Shown here one piece after another: positions 25,219-36,857 of a stretch of DNA of 64,000 nucleotides. Both the position numbers and the translations under genes were made by a program. The DNA comes from Rotaria socialis (lineage: Eukaryota; Rotifera; Eurotatoria; Philodinida; Philodinidae): NCBI GenBank assembly GCA_905331475.1, contig CAJNYU010002044.1, positions 124,001 to 188,000 of the forward strand, given 5' to 3'. Under the pieces are notes generated by a model. The model saw nothing but the letters and a program-made list of their open reading frames with translations. It did no database searches and was not told the DNA's origin. Numbering within the stretch: position 1 is the stretch's first letter; each line of letters opens with the position of its first letter.

Positions 25219-26662
25219 TCAATTCTCATCAGCACCTCGGCGCGTTCGACAAAGATAGCATAATAATGTGCCATCTGTTAATGGACAACAACCGCCTAAA
25301 AGAGCTATCGTCTGCTCATCACTCAAACTAGTTTGACAATCCTGCAATAGAAGATAAACAGAGATGCTATATGAATACTTTGAAATCAATGATACCTCAC
25401 ATCGATAACAATCAAGATGAAAATTTTTGTTCATAGCAATAACACGAACAGTTTCATAAGAACCCTATGAAATAAAGAGAAAATAATTTTCTTTTCATTT
25501 TCTTTTCTTTTTCTTACGTCTTCTGGACATATTGGATAGGCACACTTTGCACATCGTGGAGCATAAGTACTAAAAAGAACAACGAATAAAAAGAAATAAA
25601 GGTAAATTCATAAAAAAATAATCTCAAATATTACTTGTGATAATCATATAAACAGAATATTTGTCGTTCTTTATCGACAGTAAATGGAAGACCGTCAAGA
25701 CATTCATTACATACTGAACAACGAAAACAACCAGAATGATATGTATTACCAAGTGCTTGAAGCATCTTAATCGCAAACAAAAAGAAAAATATTAAAAGTA
25801 ACAATTTAATTTGTCTTTTGTATAGTTAGATAAATACCTTATCCATTATAAGATGATCACAAATATAACATTTTTCTACTGATTGTTGAAAGCCAGTAAA
25901 CTAAAAACAGCAATAAATTATACTTAAAAAATGTCTTTCATCTTTGCATTTGACTCAATCTCATACAAATAACAAAAATATTTCATTTCTAAAGTGCGTT
26001 GTATAAATAAATAAATAAATAAATAAATATATATATATATTTATATCAACAAGAATAAACGAAAATTTGCCATCTGAAAATAACATAAATAACATATAGT
26101 GTTTATTCGTACGTACCAAATAATCTTCTTCACAATATACTTGATCGTGTACACGATAGAATGATTTACCTCGTAATATACGAGCACAAACAATACATTT
26201 AAAACAGTTATTATGATAAAGTTCGCTCAGTGCTTGACAAGCATTAGACGAGTCAGTTACTGGTTGGCCACATTTTGTACATTGACCATAATATTCATCT
26301 ACAGTTGCGTCATCTTCTAATTCCTTTTCTAACCGTAATGTAAGTGCAGCTAGTTTTTGTTGAACATTATGCAGAGAACTATTAGTACGAGCCATTGGCA
26401 TGGCTGCACTAAATGGTATTGATGTTTGAGATAGACCTTGATCAGATTTTTGAATATTTAAACGAGAAAAATCCTGTGTTTTATGAGAATGTTGTGGACG
26501 ATAATTTATATTTTGATGACCATTGGCTGTTGGTTGAAATCGAGGTTTTGGCGGATGTAAAGTAGTTTTTCGTTGATTAACGTAAAATCTATTGGAATTA
26601 GGAAACGATACTGGAGATGTTACCGATTGTTCTTGCTTTCCGTTTAGTGGAACGTAATTCAT
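25219..26662 (-). CDS. Zyxin/LPP-like protein with three LIM domains
   Basis: Exons 26662-26117, 25900-25838, 25765-25635, 25569-25518, 25464-25396, 25341-25219; 327 residues, all in phase. The N-terminal 135 residues are a basic, Pro/Gln/Asn-rich region without a clear ActA-type proline repeat. Three LIM domains follow: [27 protein letters not shown] and [12 protein letters not shown]. The third contains [20 protein letters not shown], which resembles zyxin/LPP '[20 protein letters not shown]' closely, so I place it with zyxin rather than Ajuba. Such proteins link focal adhesions and actin to signalling. The four internal LIM exons have lengths 63-131-52-69, the same as in the Ajuba-like gene 15 kb away. 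The N-terminus is much shorter than in vertebrate zyxin. Confidence 0.88.
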
Positions 26663-27505
26663 ATCTGAGTATTAATCAAAAATTAATGATAATAAGCGAT
26701 GTTCTATAAGAAGAAGAAATTCAATAAATATTTCAATTGAATCTTCAAGAAAGAAAAATCTATACTTAATGTGTATTTTGAATTAAACTTGTTAATAATA
26801 TTTATTTGTTAGTAACAATGCTACTTAGAAGACGTGCATGCAAAATTGCGTATCCGCATAAGAATGCCAAAACGACTGACGCAAGCCACTATTTTTCTCT
26901 TTGCTCTCTATCTCTCTTATTCTGTCAGCACATCCAGGTCTATCTTATATGGTTGATCATCCAGAAGAAAGAAGAAAATATCTTTATTACTCCTTTTATT
27001 ATTTCTACAGGCATTATAACTTCTCAACACAAGTAAATCCATGTCCATATCTATAGATAATTGCATTAACAACTGATCTTTTCTCTTTCTTGTTCTTCCG
27101 TTTTCTCTCCTGTACACACGCACTGCACGGCCATCATGGTTGTTGATGTTCTCTTTCGCACAATGAGAAAATGCTTGACTGTGCAATATTTATTTTACGT
27201 ATTTGCATGAAAAAACAACAAACTAAGATTAATTTTCTTGTTTCTACATATGTAATACTTAATTAAGAGCATCATTCCCTAGACTTCCTATACAATTTAG
27301 TAGAAAGTTTGGTATGTGAGAAGTTCGATAAATATCTCGTTTCAATCTTTTTTGTTTTGTTATCAGTAAATCATTGGCATTGCTTTTTATAGCTAGTTTT
27401 TTTTAAGTCAAGATTATATTTTATTATGATTAATTTATGTAAAATAGTATGTTTATGCTTATTATTGTAATTATTTGCGGATTATGAGAAGGGATATGAT
27501 ATTAT
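26663..27505. other. Intergenic, nothing recognised
   Basis: Likely the 5' region of the zyxin-like gene and the 3' UTR of the next minus-strand gene. Overlapping open frames near 26806-27186 lack motifs. Confidence 0.5.
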
Positions 27506-28086
27506 TTAAACATAATATGAGAACTTTCTTTTGAATAATGTTATGGTTGAATTTTTACGTCTCGTAAGAAATTTCTGTGTTTTCAAACGTCGTATCGGCT
27601 TGATCACATCGATTAGATCACACGGTTTTGAAGGATCATCTTGTCGAACAAAATGAACTTCGCATGTACCTTGAACTAATTGACAATTTTCTGGAGGCTC
27701 AATAATACCAGCTTCTGGTCCAAATCTGTATGATAGATTTACGACAAATAAAAATGAATTACGATGTAGTACAAATATAATAACATACCCACAACATTCT
27801 AATCCATATTGAGAACAGTGACAATTAAGACAATCAGGATACGGTGTAGTCCAAGTGGTATTAATTGCATATTTTACATCCCCATAATCGCAGTATATAT
27901 CATCGATCTGCTGATCTAGTAATTCAAAAAACACTCTAAATATTTTTTACACAAACGTTTTGTATATAAATTACTTGAAGTATTGTTCGATGGTGATGAC
28001 TTAACTGTATCTAGAAAACACGATCCACGCACTTGAGAAATAGAGAGAACTAAGATAGTTATCAGTCGGTAGGCAAAAAGAGCCAT
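27506..28086 (-). CDS. Secreted beta-microseminoprotein-like protein
   Basis: Exons 28086-27975, 27933-27789, 27725-27506; 158 residues. The first exon encodes a clear signal peptide (LITILVLSISQVRG). The mature part has the cysteine pattern of the MSMB/MSMP (PSP94) family: YCDYGDVKYAINTTW, DCLNCHC, LECCG, then PPENCQLVQGTCEVHFV and DPSKPC. The vertebrate equivalents are 'CETCTC', 'SCC', 'NCQ', 'DCKYIVV' and 'DPKKTC'. Such proteins are small secreted factors of varied or unknown function (chemokine-like in MSMP). A basic tail of about 30 residues after the last cysteine is unusual. The first intron would be only 41 bases and its acceptor choice (TTTAGAG rather than TTTAG) is dictated by frame, so that junction is less certain. 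Confidence 0.75.
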
Positions 28087-30589
28087 GTGAATAGATGAAT
28101 AGAATTCGGTAGGAATAATGCATTAGAACCAGTCGACTCTCTTATTTATATTGTTTTTTAATTCTTTTCGAAACAACAGATATTGGCAACATAAGGTACC
28201 TATCTAAATATTATTTCAATGTTTTGCTTATAATCAGATACCGTATGTGCGGGTGCTATTCAATAAATTTGAATTTATCACTTAAAAATACAATAGAAAT
28301 CATTATTATTCAGATTACGAAAATAATCAAATCAGAGAGAGAGCAACAAGTTAACACACATGATGTACATTTTCTTTTCTTTTGGTTTTCTACTGATATT
28401 CTATGTTATATTGTTCTAACTGCTTAGAAATATCATTTTATTATCTGCACTTCGCTCGCATATTTTCACACATCTTTATTATGACTGCCTGTCTTTTTGC
28501 GTACACCAGATGCTTTGCTGCTTTGTAATAAAAATCCATTCAATCTATTAGTAGCATTGAGTTGAGACTTTTGAATCATCAATAAAACATGTATTCTTGA
28601 CAGATAATGCAATAATGAAGAAATTAATTAGAAGAGAATATTACGTTTTTTTTAAACCGATCAATTTAGACAACAATGTAAACAAACTATTAAATACGAT
28701 TGATATTCCACACATGTTATCGTACGATTAAGATTTAATATGATATTTTTTATTATTCGTTGTTGTATTTGTAATAACCAAAAATAGATCAATATGTTTT
28801 TTGTTCGATATAGAATATTTGAAATCTCAATTCTTAGTTCGAAAAACAAATCAGACAACCAATGCATTTAAAATCATCAATTTTGACTATACGCCAGGCA
28901 TATACATAGGATACCGAAGATTTGTCGTTTCAAGCTCAAAAGTTAATTGTGAGAATTTATTTTCAATTAGATCTTTCAAAAAAAAATTGAAGTTTTATGA
29001 ATCGAAAAATTAATAAAATAAGGCGTTGGTAATTTGCTCTTAGTTCATTTTGAGATTCGCATGTTCGATTTAAAATTTTTATGAAAACTGCAGGGTTGAA
29101 TGGTTTTTAAAATTACTTGTATCAAATTTGATAGAATTCTTTTCTGTATGACATTTATGGAAGCGAGTAAAATTTTCAAAGCATGAATAAGCATCTTGGA
29201 TAATAGCTTACCTCTAGTGGTCGTTAAATAATAGATCAAAATGAAATGCGTGGTTGAAAATATCTATTGATTCTTAATAAGATATCACCATATACACGTA
29301 GCGTCGTTTGATTTTGAAATATTGACTTTAATGTGAAATAGTATCGAGAAATATGGCGTTAATTTCGGATGATGTCGAAATTTCTGTTTCTTTCTCGTCT
29401 GTGACTTCTATTTTATATAATTAGAACTTTTAGAAAAAAATTATTTAGATACAAACTTGACGATTTTTCAGCAAATACTTTTCCTAAAGGTACACTTTTT
29501 TACAGAAGTATGATACTGACTTTTTGCACTTTTTTTTATTTCGTTTTAAAAAGCACTCCACATTTATATTAAATCTGATCTGTAGGATATATACAGTTGT
29601 GTGCACAAAGACTACATGCGCGATAACGTCAATGTTAGAATTTACTTAAAGCTATTCAAATGATCAGAGTATTCATTAACTACAACGAAATTTAGTTACG
29701 TCACTGTTTTACTTGAGAACGTGTTACCAAACATGATCATTAATCATGACGAGCTCTGCTGATTGAAAAGACTATGATTAAGCATAAATAAATTGAAGTC
29801 AAATGACATCTGCCATTGACGTTCAAATCGAATTTTTCATATTTTGTTCTGTATTCGATACTAATCGACTCGTAATAAAGTACAGTTGTATTCAAAATTC
29901 GTCTTATTTTCAGACGATTGCCAGTATAATGTTGACTACTTCTAGGTAATTGCTATTCTACATCTCCCGTCATATGCAAATTATATTTTCCTTTGAATTA
30001 TAGTTGGTCAATAACTGATACGCGTAACACGCAAAAAATAGATCTACTATATTTCTTTTTGCTTTAATCTCTATGAATATTAAGTATGTGGTTTCAAGTT
30101 TGTTAGATAGAATGACATTGTATACACTTATCTTTGGTAAATATTTTTAAGAAGAATTCGTCTCTCTAAAGAATATGATAAGAAAACCTTTGTAATGCAA
30201 TTTAGTTATACGCTATATAAAATCGACTCACAACTATTTTTTGTGTATTCAATTATTTTGTCAAATATCATTTCGTTTTTATTCGATGGAAATTCATGAG
30301 TTTTGAGTGTCGGGATTTTTGTTTGTGTGCCAAAGAGTATTTTATTAGGTTCCATTTTGAAATTTAAAATTCATTTGATTATTATATACAAATGTATTGA
30401 TTCCAACAATATTGTGACTTGCTCGAAATCAATTATTGTAGAATTCTTTTTCTGTCATTATCTAAAATAAGTGGTTCAGATCATAAATAATATAATTAAA
30501 ATAAATATAGAATTCTAAAGAGTAATACAATTCAATTTTAATTTGTCTCAATGATAGAAAATAAATGAAAATGCCTGATTAGAAACTGG

Positions 30590-30893
30590 TTCTCCGGAGA
30601 ATGCAGAGTATGTTCGAGTGTTACGAATCAGTAAACTCGAATACTCAGTCACAATTGGAAATGCACGAAAAGAACAACCCACCGCTCATGATGTCGATGA
30701 TATTACACCAACTGCTTAGTCTGCTGCCGAGAAAGTGCAATGCCTGAGAAAAGTACCAGGCAAAAATGAAGGAATCAATTCTAACACTATTATTCCTATA
30801 GAGGATAGATCTCACTTAACTGCCATGATGGATGCTAAATTGCACGATAGTAGGAAAACTGAAGAATTGTTTCATCCGTTCATTTTAAAATAA
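30590..30893 (+). pseudogene. Decayed coding fragment, family unknown
   Basis: One frame stays coding-like for about 100 codons with a single internal stop, beginning ETGSPENAEYVRVLRISK and ending FHPFILK before a stop. Codon use and amino-acid mix are more protein-like, and GC is higher than in the flanks. No donor/acceptor pair, start codon or family motif was found. It could be a lone exon of a lost gene. Confidence 0.35.
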
Positions 30894-31907
30894 AGCAAGA
30901 TATATGATTTCACATATGTCTATTATTTTGGGTGGATATAACAATTGCGAATAATGAAAGATACTCTTGATTACTTAATTCAATTGTATAATATTAATGA
31001 TAATAGTGTCTTTTTTAGAAAGCTCGTCGACATAGATGTTAGAAAGATGCAGGAATTTCAACCACGCTGCTGCTCTAAACATGTCTCTATCATTATTTGT
31101 TTTCTTAACGATGTTACTTTTCTATTAACAGCTGTTCAACTCGACTTCTTAGAGTTCAAAAATCAATATACATTAAATGCTAAAAATTAAACGAACAGAT
31201 TGAATTGTAGATAAATTTGTTGTCTTGATGTAATATCGTTTGTGTAATTACCTTATTATGCTACTTATTTCTTATTAAATTGATAGATTTAATGATAATA
31301 TTAGTTGATTTAACACTAGGAGAATAGAAAAATCGTCAGAGAAATGATTCCAATGCCTTTAGACGAAATATACACATGCCACATCTTGTTGTACCGTGTA
31401 AGCGTTTCGAACAGACAGATTTAACTCTTTTTCTTTATTTTAATAATTATAAAACTGAGTATCCTCATGTTCTGAGCATTTTCTCGGTCAGATAATCATC
31501 AAATTATCAAATTTTTAACTTATAAAACGTCATGTTTTTTCATACTCCTTGGTTATGTTTCATTGTGAATATTGTTTCGTATATTCAACAAGAAATCTAA
31601 TACTGATTCACTGATTGCATCAGCTTGAATTTTAAACATTGCTTGTATTCAAATATTTTTATTCTTTTTTATCGTTTATTTTCATCTAAGACGTTTGACA
31701 AAATAGCCATCCGTATTTCAGTCAAAGTACTTTGAATAGAACTTAATTTAAAAGAGAAGATACAATATGATTCAGTCTTGAAATATATCAAAAAGTTTCT
31801 CTTAAATTTCACCTTGTTAAAATTAGTTTCGGTGATAGCAAAGAATAGTTCTGTTAATAGCTGTATTACCTATCTAGTAAATTGGAGAAGTTGGGGACGT
31901 TATACAT

Positions 31908-31910
<3 letters not shown>

Positions 31911-31938
<28 letters not shown>
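31911..31938. repeat. CA dinucleotide microsatellite
   Basis: Fourteen perfect AC units. Confidence 0.95.
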
Positions 31939-32871
31939 TACTCAATAGTAAATCTCCTGAAGAGATATGCTGTATCTCCTGGCTTTTCCTATGGGGAAAA
32001 TATTCTTTTATTTTTAGTCTAGAACTTATTCCAGATATGCTGAAAAGCGTCAATATATATATTTTAGCCTTATATAATGTGTTCTTACGTTTTTAAATAT
32101 CTTCAATCGATTCTTGGATTTCTCCGACGTCCTAGGTTTCCTGAATATGTGTCACCTTCCAGTTATATATTTAAGAAAAGCGCAATCTATTTTATTGCGT
32201 CCTCAAGACAATTTTCTCGTTAATCAAAATGCAAAATGTTGAGTTTCCAGGATTCAGGCGACTTCCAACACCTTAACATTTTGATGTAATCGAATGATTC
32301 ATATGCTTTCGATAAACTTTGGATCTATGTATTATTTTTCAACTGGTATAAATATTAGTAAAACAACCTAGTTAAATTTTTGAGATTCTATAGGTCATTG
32401 TAGTACGTAACGATTTTTTATTTGTTGACGATTGCTGTGCTAGAAATTATCTTTCTTTCTAATTGTAATATTATTTTGTGTCGACTTGAATTTTAACGAC
32501 GGAATAAAATTTGCTTCTGCTTTCTATCATTCATCGTTCTTAGCAAGTCGTTGTTATAGTAAGAAAAGCAACGAAGTGAATGTTATGATTCAAGCATCAT
32601 TCAATTGATTTTTTTATCTCAATGATTTATTCAATAGAAAAGAAAAGAAAAGAAAAGGGCGTGATTGATAAATCAACAGATGATAAACGAAACAGTAGAG
32701 AAAGACACATTCAAGACAAAATAAAACGTGGAATAGTTGTTTTATTCCTGTGCTGGTCTTTCAACATACAAACAAAAACACAAAAAAAGAAAAAGAAAAA
32801 GAAAAAGAAAGACAAAAATTAAATAAATAAACGACAATGATAGAGAAGTGTCTCTGTTTCAGTTTCTATTG

Positions 32872-32892
32872 CACACACACACACACACACAC
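32872..32892. repeat. CA dinucleotide microsatellite
   Basis: Ten CA units, about 50 bases past the stop codon of the alpha-SNAP gene, so probably within or beside its 3' UTR. Confidence 0.9.
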
Positions 32893-32944
32893 TCATAGAA
32901 AATTCATTAAAAGAATACTTTTAGTTTCTCGAATTCTTATTAAT

Positions 32945-33883
32945 TTATTTAAGATCAGGATCACCAGTAATTTTTTTAGCAATATCTTCAGTTAATGAAC
33001 GGAATACACGATCAGAGCGTAATGTTGATAATGGTGAACTATCAATATGTTTTAAAAATGATTCTTTATTTTGTTCCTCAACGGCGGCAATTAATTGACG
33101 AAGTAGTTTAACTTCAAGTGATCGTTCTTCAAATAATGGATTATCATTTACATAACGAGCAAGTGCTGTATTGGCATTTTCAACATCGATACATAGTGCA
33201 CACATTGTAGCTCTAGATAAATAATTTAACATAAAAAGAAAGAAAATCTATAAGAATAAAATCAATTACCTCAACCAAAAGTCTTTTGCACCATATTTGA
33301 GCATGGCATCATCTTTTGTTTTATCTCCCATTTCTTCATATTGTTGTTGCGCTTTCATAAATTCATGTTGCAGTGCCAATGTTTCAGCCATTTTCTTTTG
33401 TACTCGATTTGCAGCTGCTTTTTGCCCTTCTTGTTTTAAAAATCGATGAGCTTCTTTTAAGCATTTCATCATATTATCAAGATCATTCAGTTGTTCATAT
33501 AGTTCCGCAACTTTTTCTAATGTTTGTGATGCCATAGTCCATTTACCCTGAGACATATGTAATTCAGCAGCACTTGTTAATGCTGGCACAGCTTGTGGTA
33601 GATCAAACATTTTATATGATGATGCAATAGCTTCATACATTTGAGCTTTTTCAAATTCTTCTACACTTAAATCTAATGCTCGTTTATAAGCTTCAACAGA
33701 TATTGGATAGTTGCTTTCAGCTTTTCCAGCATTTCCAGCTTGAACATAGAGTGCACGAGCATCTTCACTTGCAGTATTACCAGCACCAAGCATTCGTTGA
33801 AAGAATCCATTTGCTGATTTAGCTTTTTTATTGGCATCAATCATTAATTGACTTGCCGACTTACTATTAGTTCCGCCGGACAT
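32945..33883 (-). CDS. NAPA: Alpha-SNAP (NSF attachment protein)
   Basis: Exons 33883-33270 and 33212-32945; 293 residues (human alpha-SNAP 295). The adaptor binds SNARE bundles and recruits the ATPase NSF for disassembly after membrane fusion. Near the N-terminus the membrane-contact segment KKAKSANGFFQRMLG corresponds to 'RKVKNSQSFFSGLFG'. TPR-like helix pairs follow, then LKYGAKDFWLRATMCALCID, close to the family's '[20 protein letters not shown]'. The end, DPDLK, matches the conserved 'EEDLR' whose penultimate leucine stimulates NSF. A T-rich TTTCAG acceptor lies 33 bases before the ATG; TFIIS is 301 bases upstream on the same strand, so trans-splicing or a 5' UTR intron is possible. Confidence 0.92.
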
Positions 33884-33916
33884 TCTTTTTAATTAAAATA
33901 TAGATAGTAATGAAAT

Positions 33917-33932
33917 CTGAAATACAAAAAAA
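33917..33932 (-). promoter_or_regulatory. Candidate trans-splice acceptor before alpha-SNAP
   Basis: A T-rich run ending TTTCAG, 33 bases before the start codon. It has no obvious 5' UTR donor partner, although one further upstream cannot be excluded. Confidence 0.4.
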
Positions 33933-34184
33933 AAACAAACACAAACATCAGATACGTTTCTATTTGTTCAACAGTGAAAACAAAATAGAATTTATTCTAA
34001 TCGAACAAAAATTTGAGAAAACAAAACCAATCTAATACGATGACAGTTGCAATCGTGTGTGTTTTTTTCAAATTCATTAATGTACAACCAAACTGAAAAT
34101 TCAAAAGCTTCTGTATAAAAACAACAATTTATCGCTTTGATGAAACGTACCATTGTTCAGTCTTTCTCTATCAGTGATTATGAT

Positions 34185-35548
34185 TTACATCTACGAAACA
34201 AAAAAACATGAAATAGAAATAAAAATTGTTTTTGTTTCAAATCAATCAGTTACCTTCCATCGATGACCACAGTTTTTACAAAAAACAAATAGAGTCATGG
34301 GTTCATCAGCGCTACGTGTTTGAGCTTCTGTATACGCACAATTATTTTGTTTACACCTAAAAATACTTTTATTTTTAAGGAAGAAAAGAAATAAACAGAC
34401 ATCCATCATACTTGCCACATTGAATAAGATCAGTGCCAGTGCCTTCGTCCATAGCAAGCTGATGTTCATTAATAGCACTTTCGTTTAATTTTGAGCGTTC
34501 TTGTTTCAATGCATCACTTGCCATTTCCTTTATAAAAAGATACTGATATTCAAAACAAAATAAAAACTCAACAAACTTCAGCAGTAAGTGTGGCTAATCG
34601 TTCAGGTGTAATAAAACCAATAAGAACATTTGTACGAAGATTAGGATTTTTTAAATCTTTCAAATTTGATATTCGACTACGAATTCGATTACGGTATTTA
34701 ACACCAGTATCTTTTATGTCTTTAAAAATTGCTAAAACAAATACAAAGCATTTTAAAAACGAAACTGAATTAAAAACATAATATTATTTATTATTCGTAC
34801 CATCTTCAACTCGACCAGCTAAGTCAACTGGATCGGCTGACCCTTCTGGCAGTTCAGAAATTGAAAAGGCGCTTGCTATAAGATCTCGTGATTTCAATCT
34901 GAAAAAAAACAAAAAACAAAAGAGAAAAAAACTCTTTCTTTCAAGATGAAACGTTTTCTTTTCCCTAACCTAATCTCATCGTGTGTTTGTGATGCCGATG
35001 TATAAGAAGATGTTGAGGTTTGTGAAATTTGACGTTCAATAGATTTACTTGATTCGAAATTTTTTCCAGTACTGCCATTTATTTCTTGAGAATGTTGACT
35101 ATTATTATTATTATTATTATTATTATTTGTTGGTATTGTTTGTTTATCATCTTTATTTACTGGTACCGATGAAGACTCTTAAAAAAAAACAAGAATCATA
35201 TGAATATTTTTTTTACGAAAAGTCAAAAATGTAAATATAATGCAAACCGGGTACAAGTTTTTTCCAATTTTTTAAAAGACTTTTTGCAACTGTTGATAAA
35301 TCATCGTTGGCAATAACTCGTCGTAAATTATTAACAGTTTTTCCAATACCAGTTTTTTGAAGAATACTCAATGTAATACGTGATTCTTGTAAACGAATCA
35401 GAAAGTCTCGTGCCATTGATTCATCCTAATGGCGTTAACATGTATAAAATAAAGAGGAAGAAAAATATATTTTATAACATACCACTTCTGATTTATCAAT
35501 CATTTTTTGTAATTTTCGATTAATTTTTCCTATTTCTTCTTCAGACAT
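34185..35548 (-). CDS. Transcription elongation factor TFIIS
   Basis: Eight exons: 35548-35483, 35425-35248, 35177-34970, 34898-34801, 34731-34577, 34527-34412, 34356-34254, 34190-34185; 309 residues (human TCEA1 301). It rescues backtracked RNA polymerase II by stimulating transcript cleavage. Domain I (LW/TFIIS N-terminal, about 1-80) has [11 protein letters not shown] and [11 protein letters not shown] Ser/Asn-rich linker follows. Domain II contains [19 protein letters not shown] and [11 protein letters not shown]. The zinc ribbon has CGKC, the invariant catalytic TRSADEPMT (Asp-Glu inserted in the polymerase active site) and CKNCGHRWK. The final exon supplies only one codon (Met) and the stop after a TTTCGTAG acceptor, where most relatives end 'RWKFC'. 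It is divergent with B4GALT7. Confidence 0.95.
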
Positions 35549-35950
35549 AATTCTAACTAATGATCTGAAAATAACATAACAAAAAGAAGTTGAAACTTAG
35601 TCACTGGTTATTTTATTTGCTAAAGAGACGTGTATGTGCGTGTGTGTGTGTGTGTGTGTGTATATACATGCAGTAATAATAATAATGTAAGGATTTACTT
35701 GATTCAGGTAAAATGAATCATCAAATTCCACTGTCAAAAGAAAATTTATTGTTTAAGGTTTTTCTTTAAAATGCATATTTTTTGAAAAAAATCTATTAAA
35801 TCTACATGATGTAACCGACTAAAAGATAGATGGCAGAAGTTAAAAACAAATCTTTGTAAAGGTTTCGTAAATCAATTTCATTGGCTTTTTTTTATAGAGA
35901 ATTTTCTCAAGTTTGTTCTTTCAAATATCTTATTATTCAAATGGATTGAT
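35549..35950. promoter_or_regulatory. Divergent intergenic region, TFIIS / B4GALT7
   Basis: A 402-base spacer between opposite start codons. It contains a perfect GT microsatellite and a T-rich stretch but no recognisable core promoter element. It is the only upstream region for the eight-gene plus-strand run, so a promoter for that run should be here. Confidence 0.5.
35641..35661. repeat. GT dinucleotide microsatellite
   Basis: Ten TG units in the TFIIS/B4GALT7 spacer. Confidence 0.9.
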
Positions 35951-36796
35951 ATGTTCAAAACTCGTCTATTAATTCGAATTTTTCTTATTTATTTTATTTT
36001 ATTTTTTCTTATTGCTGTTTGGTATTTATCAAAATTAGAAAGAAATGAAAGAACAACTCCATTAAGTCATCGTTTAGCGGTTATAGTTCCATATCGTAAT
36101 CGTTCAAACGAATTGGAACTATTTCTATCCCATATGAATTCATTTCTTAATTCTCAATCAATTGATCATATTTTTATGATTGTAAATCAAGTTGATAAAC
36201 ATCGATTTAATCGTGCTGCTCTGATTAATATTGGTTTTATTGAATCTAAATCATTAGTTGATTATATTGTCATGCATGATATTGATCTTCTTCCATTAAA
36301 TCATGAATTAACATATAAATATCCACAGTACGGTCCTATACATTTAGCATCACCAGAATATCATCCAATTTATCATTATCTCAGTTATGTTGGAGGTATT
36401 TTGATCATTAAATCTGAAGATTTTGAACGTATTAATGGTATGTCACCGTTATATTGGGGATGGGGTAGAGAAGATGATAATTTTTATGTGAGAATGAAAC
36501 GTGCTGGAATGAATATATATCGTCCACATAATCTATCAACAAATAATACTAATACATTTCAACATATTCATGATAAAAATATTCATAAACGAGATTATGC
36601 AAAATATGGAAAACAAAAAGAAGAAGGAAGAAAAATTTATCCTGAACTAGGTTTTAATACAACGAAGTACGAAATAATCAATAAAGAAATCAGAAAGACT
36701 AATCAGGGTATTGAATATATTATGTTAGACATTACAATTGAATGTAATTATAATCTAACAGATTGGTGTGATCATCCTCTTAATACAGTGAAATAA
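35951..36796 (+). CDS. B4GALT7: Beta-1,4-galactosyltransferase 7 (xylosylprotein galactosyltransferase)
   Basis: Single exon, 281 residues. This type II Golgi enzyme adds the first galactose to xylose in the linker of heparan and chondroitin sulfate proteoglycans. A short cytosolic tail and one membrane helix (about 8-27) precede the catalytic domain. Key motifs: VIVPYRNR, the metal-binding MHDIDLLPLN (DID at 110-112), SPEYHPIYHYLSYVGGI, the acceptor/donor motif WGWGREDDNFY (from 169), the metal-site histidines in FQHIHDKN, and the family's terminal TDWCDHP. WGWGREDD with this tail separates B4GALT7 from other beta-4 galactosyltransferases. The absence of introns is unusual in this window. 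It is the first gene of the tightly packed plus-strand run. Confidence 0.95.
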   Translation: MFKTRLLIRIFLIYFILFFLIAVWYLSKLERNERTTPLSHRLAVIVPYRNRSNELELFLSHMNSFLNSQSIDHIFMIVNQVDKHRFNRAALINIGFIESKSLVDYIVMHDIDLLPLNHELTYKYPQYGPIHLASPEYHPIYHYLSYVGGILIIKSEDFERINGMSPLYWGWGREDDNFYVRMKRAGMNIYRPHNLSTNNTNTFQHIHDKNIHKRDYAKYGKQKEEGRKIYPELGFNTTKYEIINKEIRKTNQGIEYIMLDITIECNYNLTDWCDHPLNTVK

Positions 36797-36840
36797 TCAG
36801 TCAGATATTTGTAATAGAATGATCTTTTTTTACTTCTTAT

Positions 36841-36850
36841 TAAATTTTAG
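36841..36850 (+). promoter_or_regulatory. Candidate trans-splice acceptor before OXSM
   Basis: TAAATTTTAG ends seven bases before the OXSM start codon, in a 61-base gap after the B4GALT7 stop. Confidence 0.6.
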
Positions 36851-36857
36851 ATAATAA

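Larger units (their letters stand above)
28087..32944. other. Long gene-poor interval
   Basis: Nearly 5 kb without a supported gene. It contains a coding-like decayed piece (about 30590-30893), CA microsatellites, an AAAAAG-type purine run near 32790, and a possible solitary Tc1-like end at about 29596 (CAGTTGTGTGCACAAAGAC after a TA). The rest is AT-rich with no motif. Confidence 0.5.

Noticed and set aside
29596-29620. Possible solitary Tc1-like terminus (TA then CAGT...)
   Set aside because: Only about 20 bases match the expectation; no partner end, DR site or transposase nearby.
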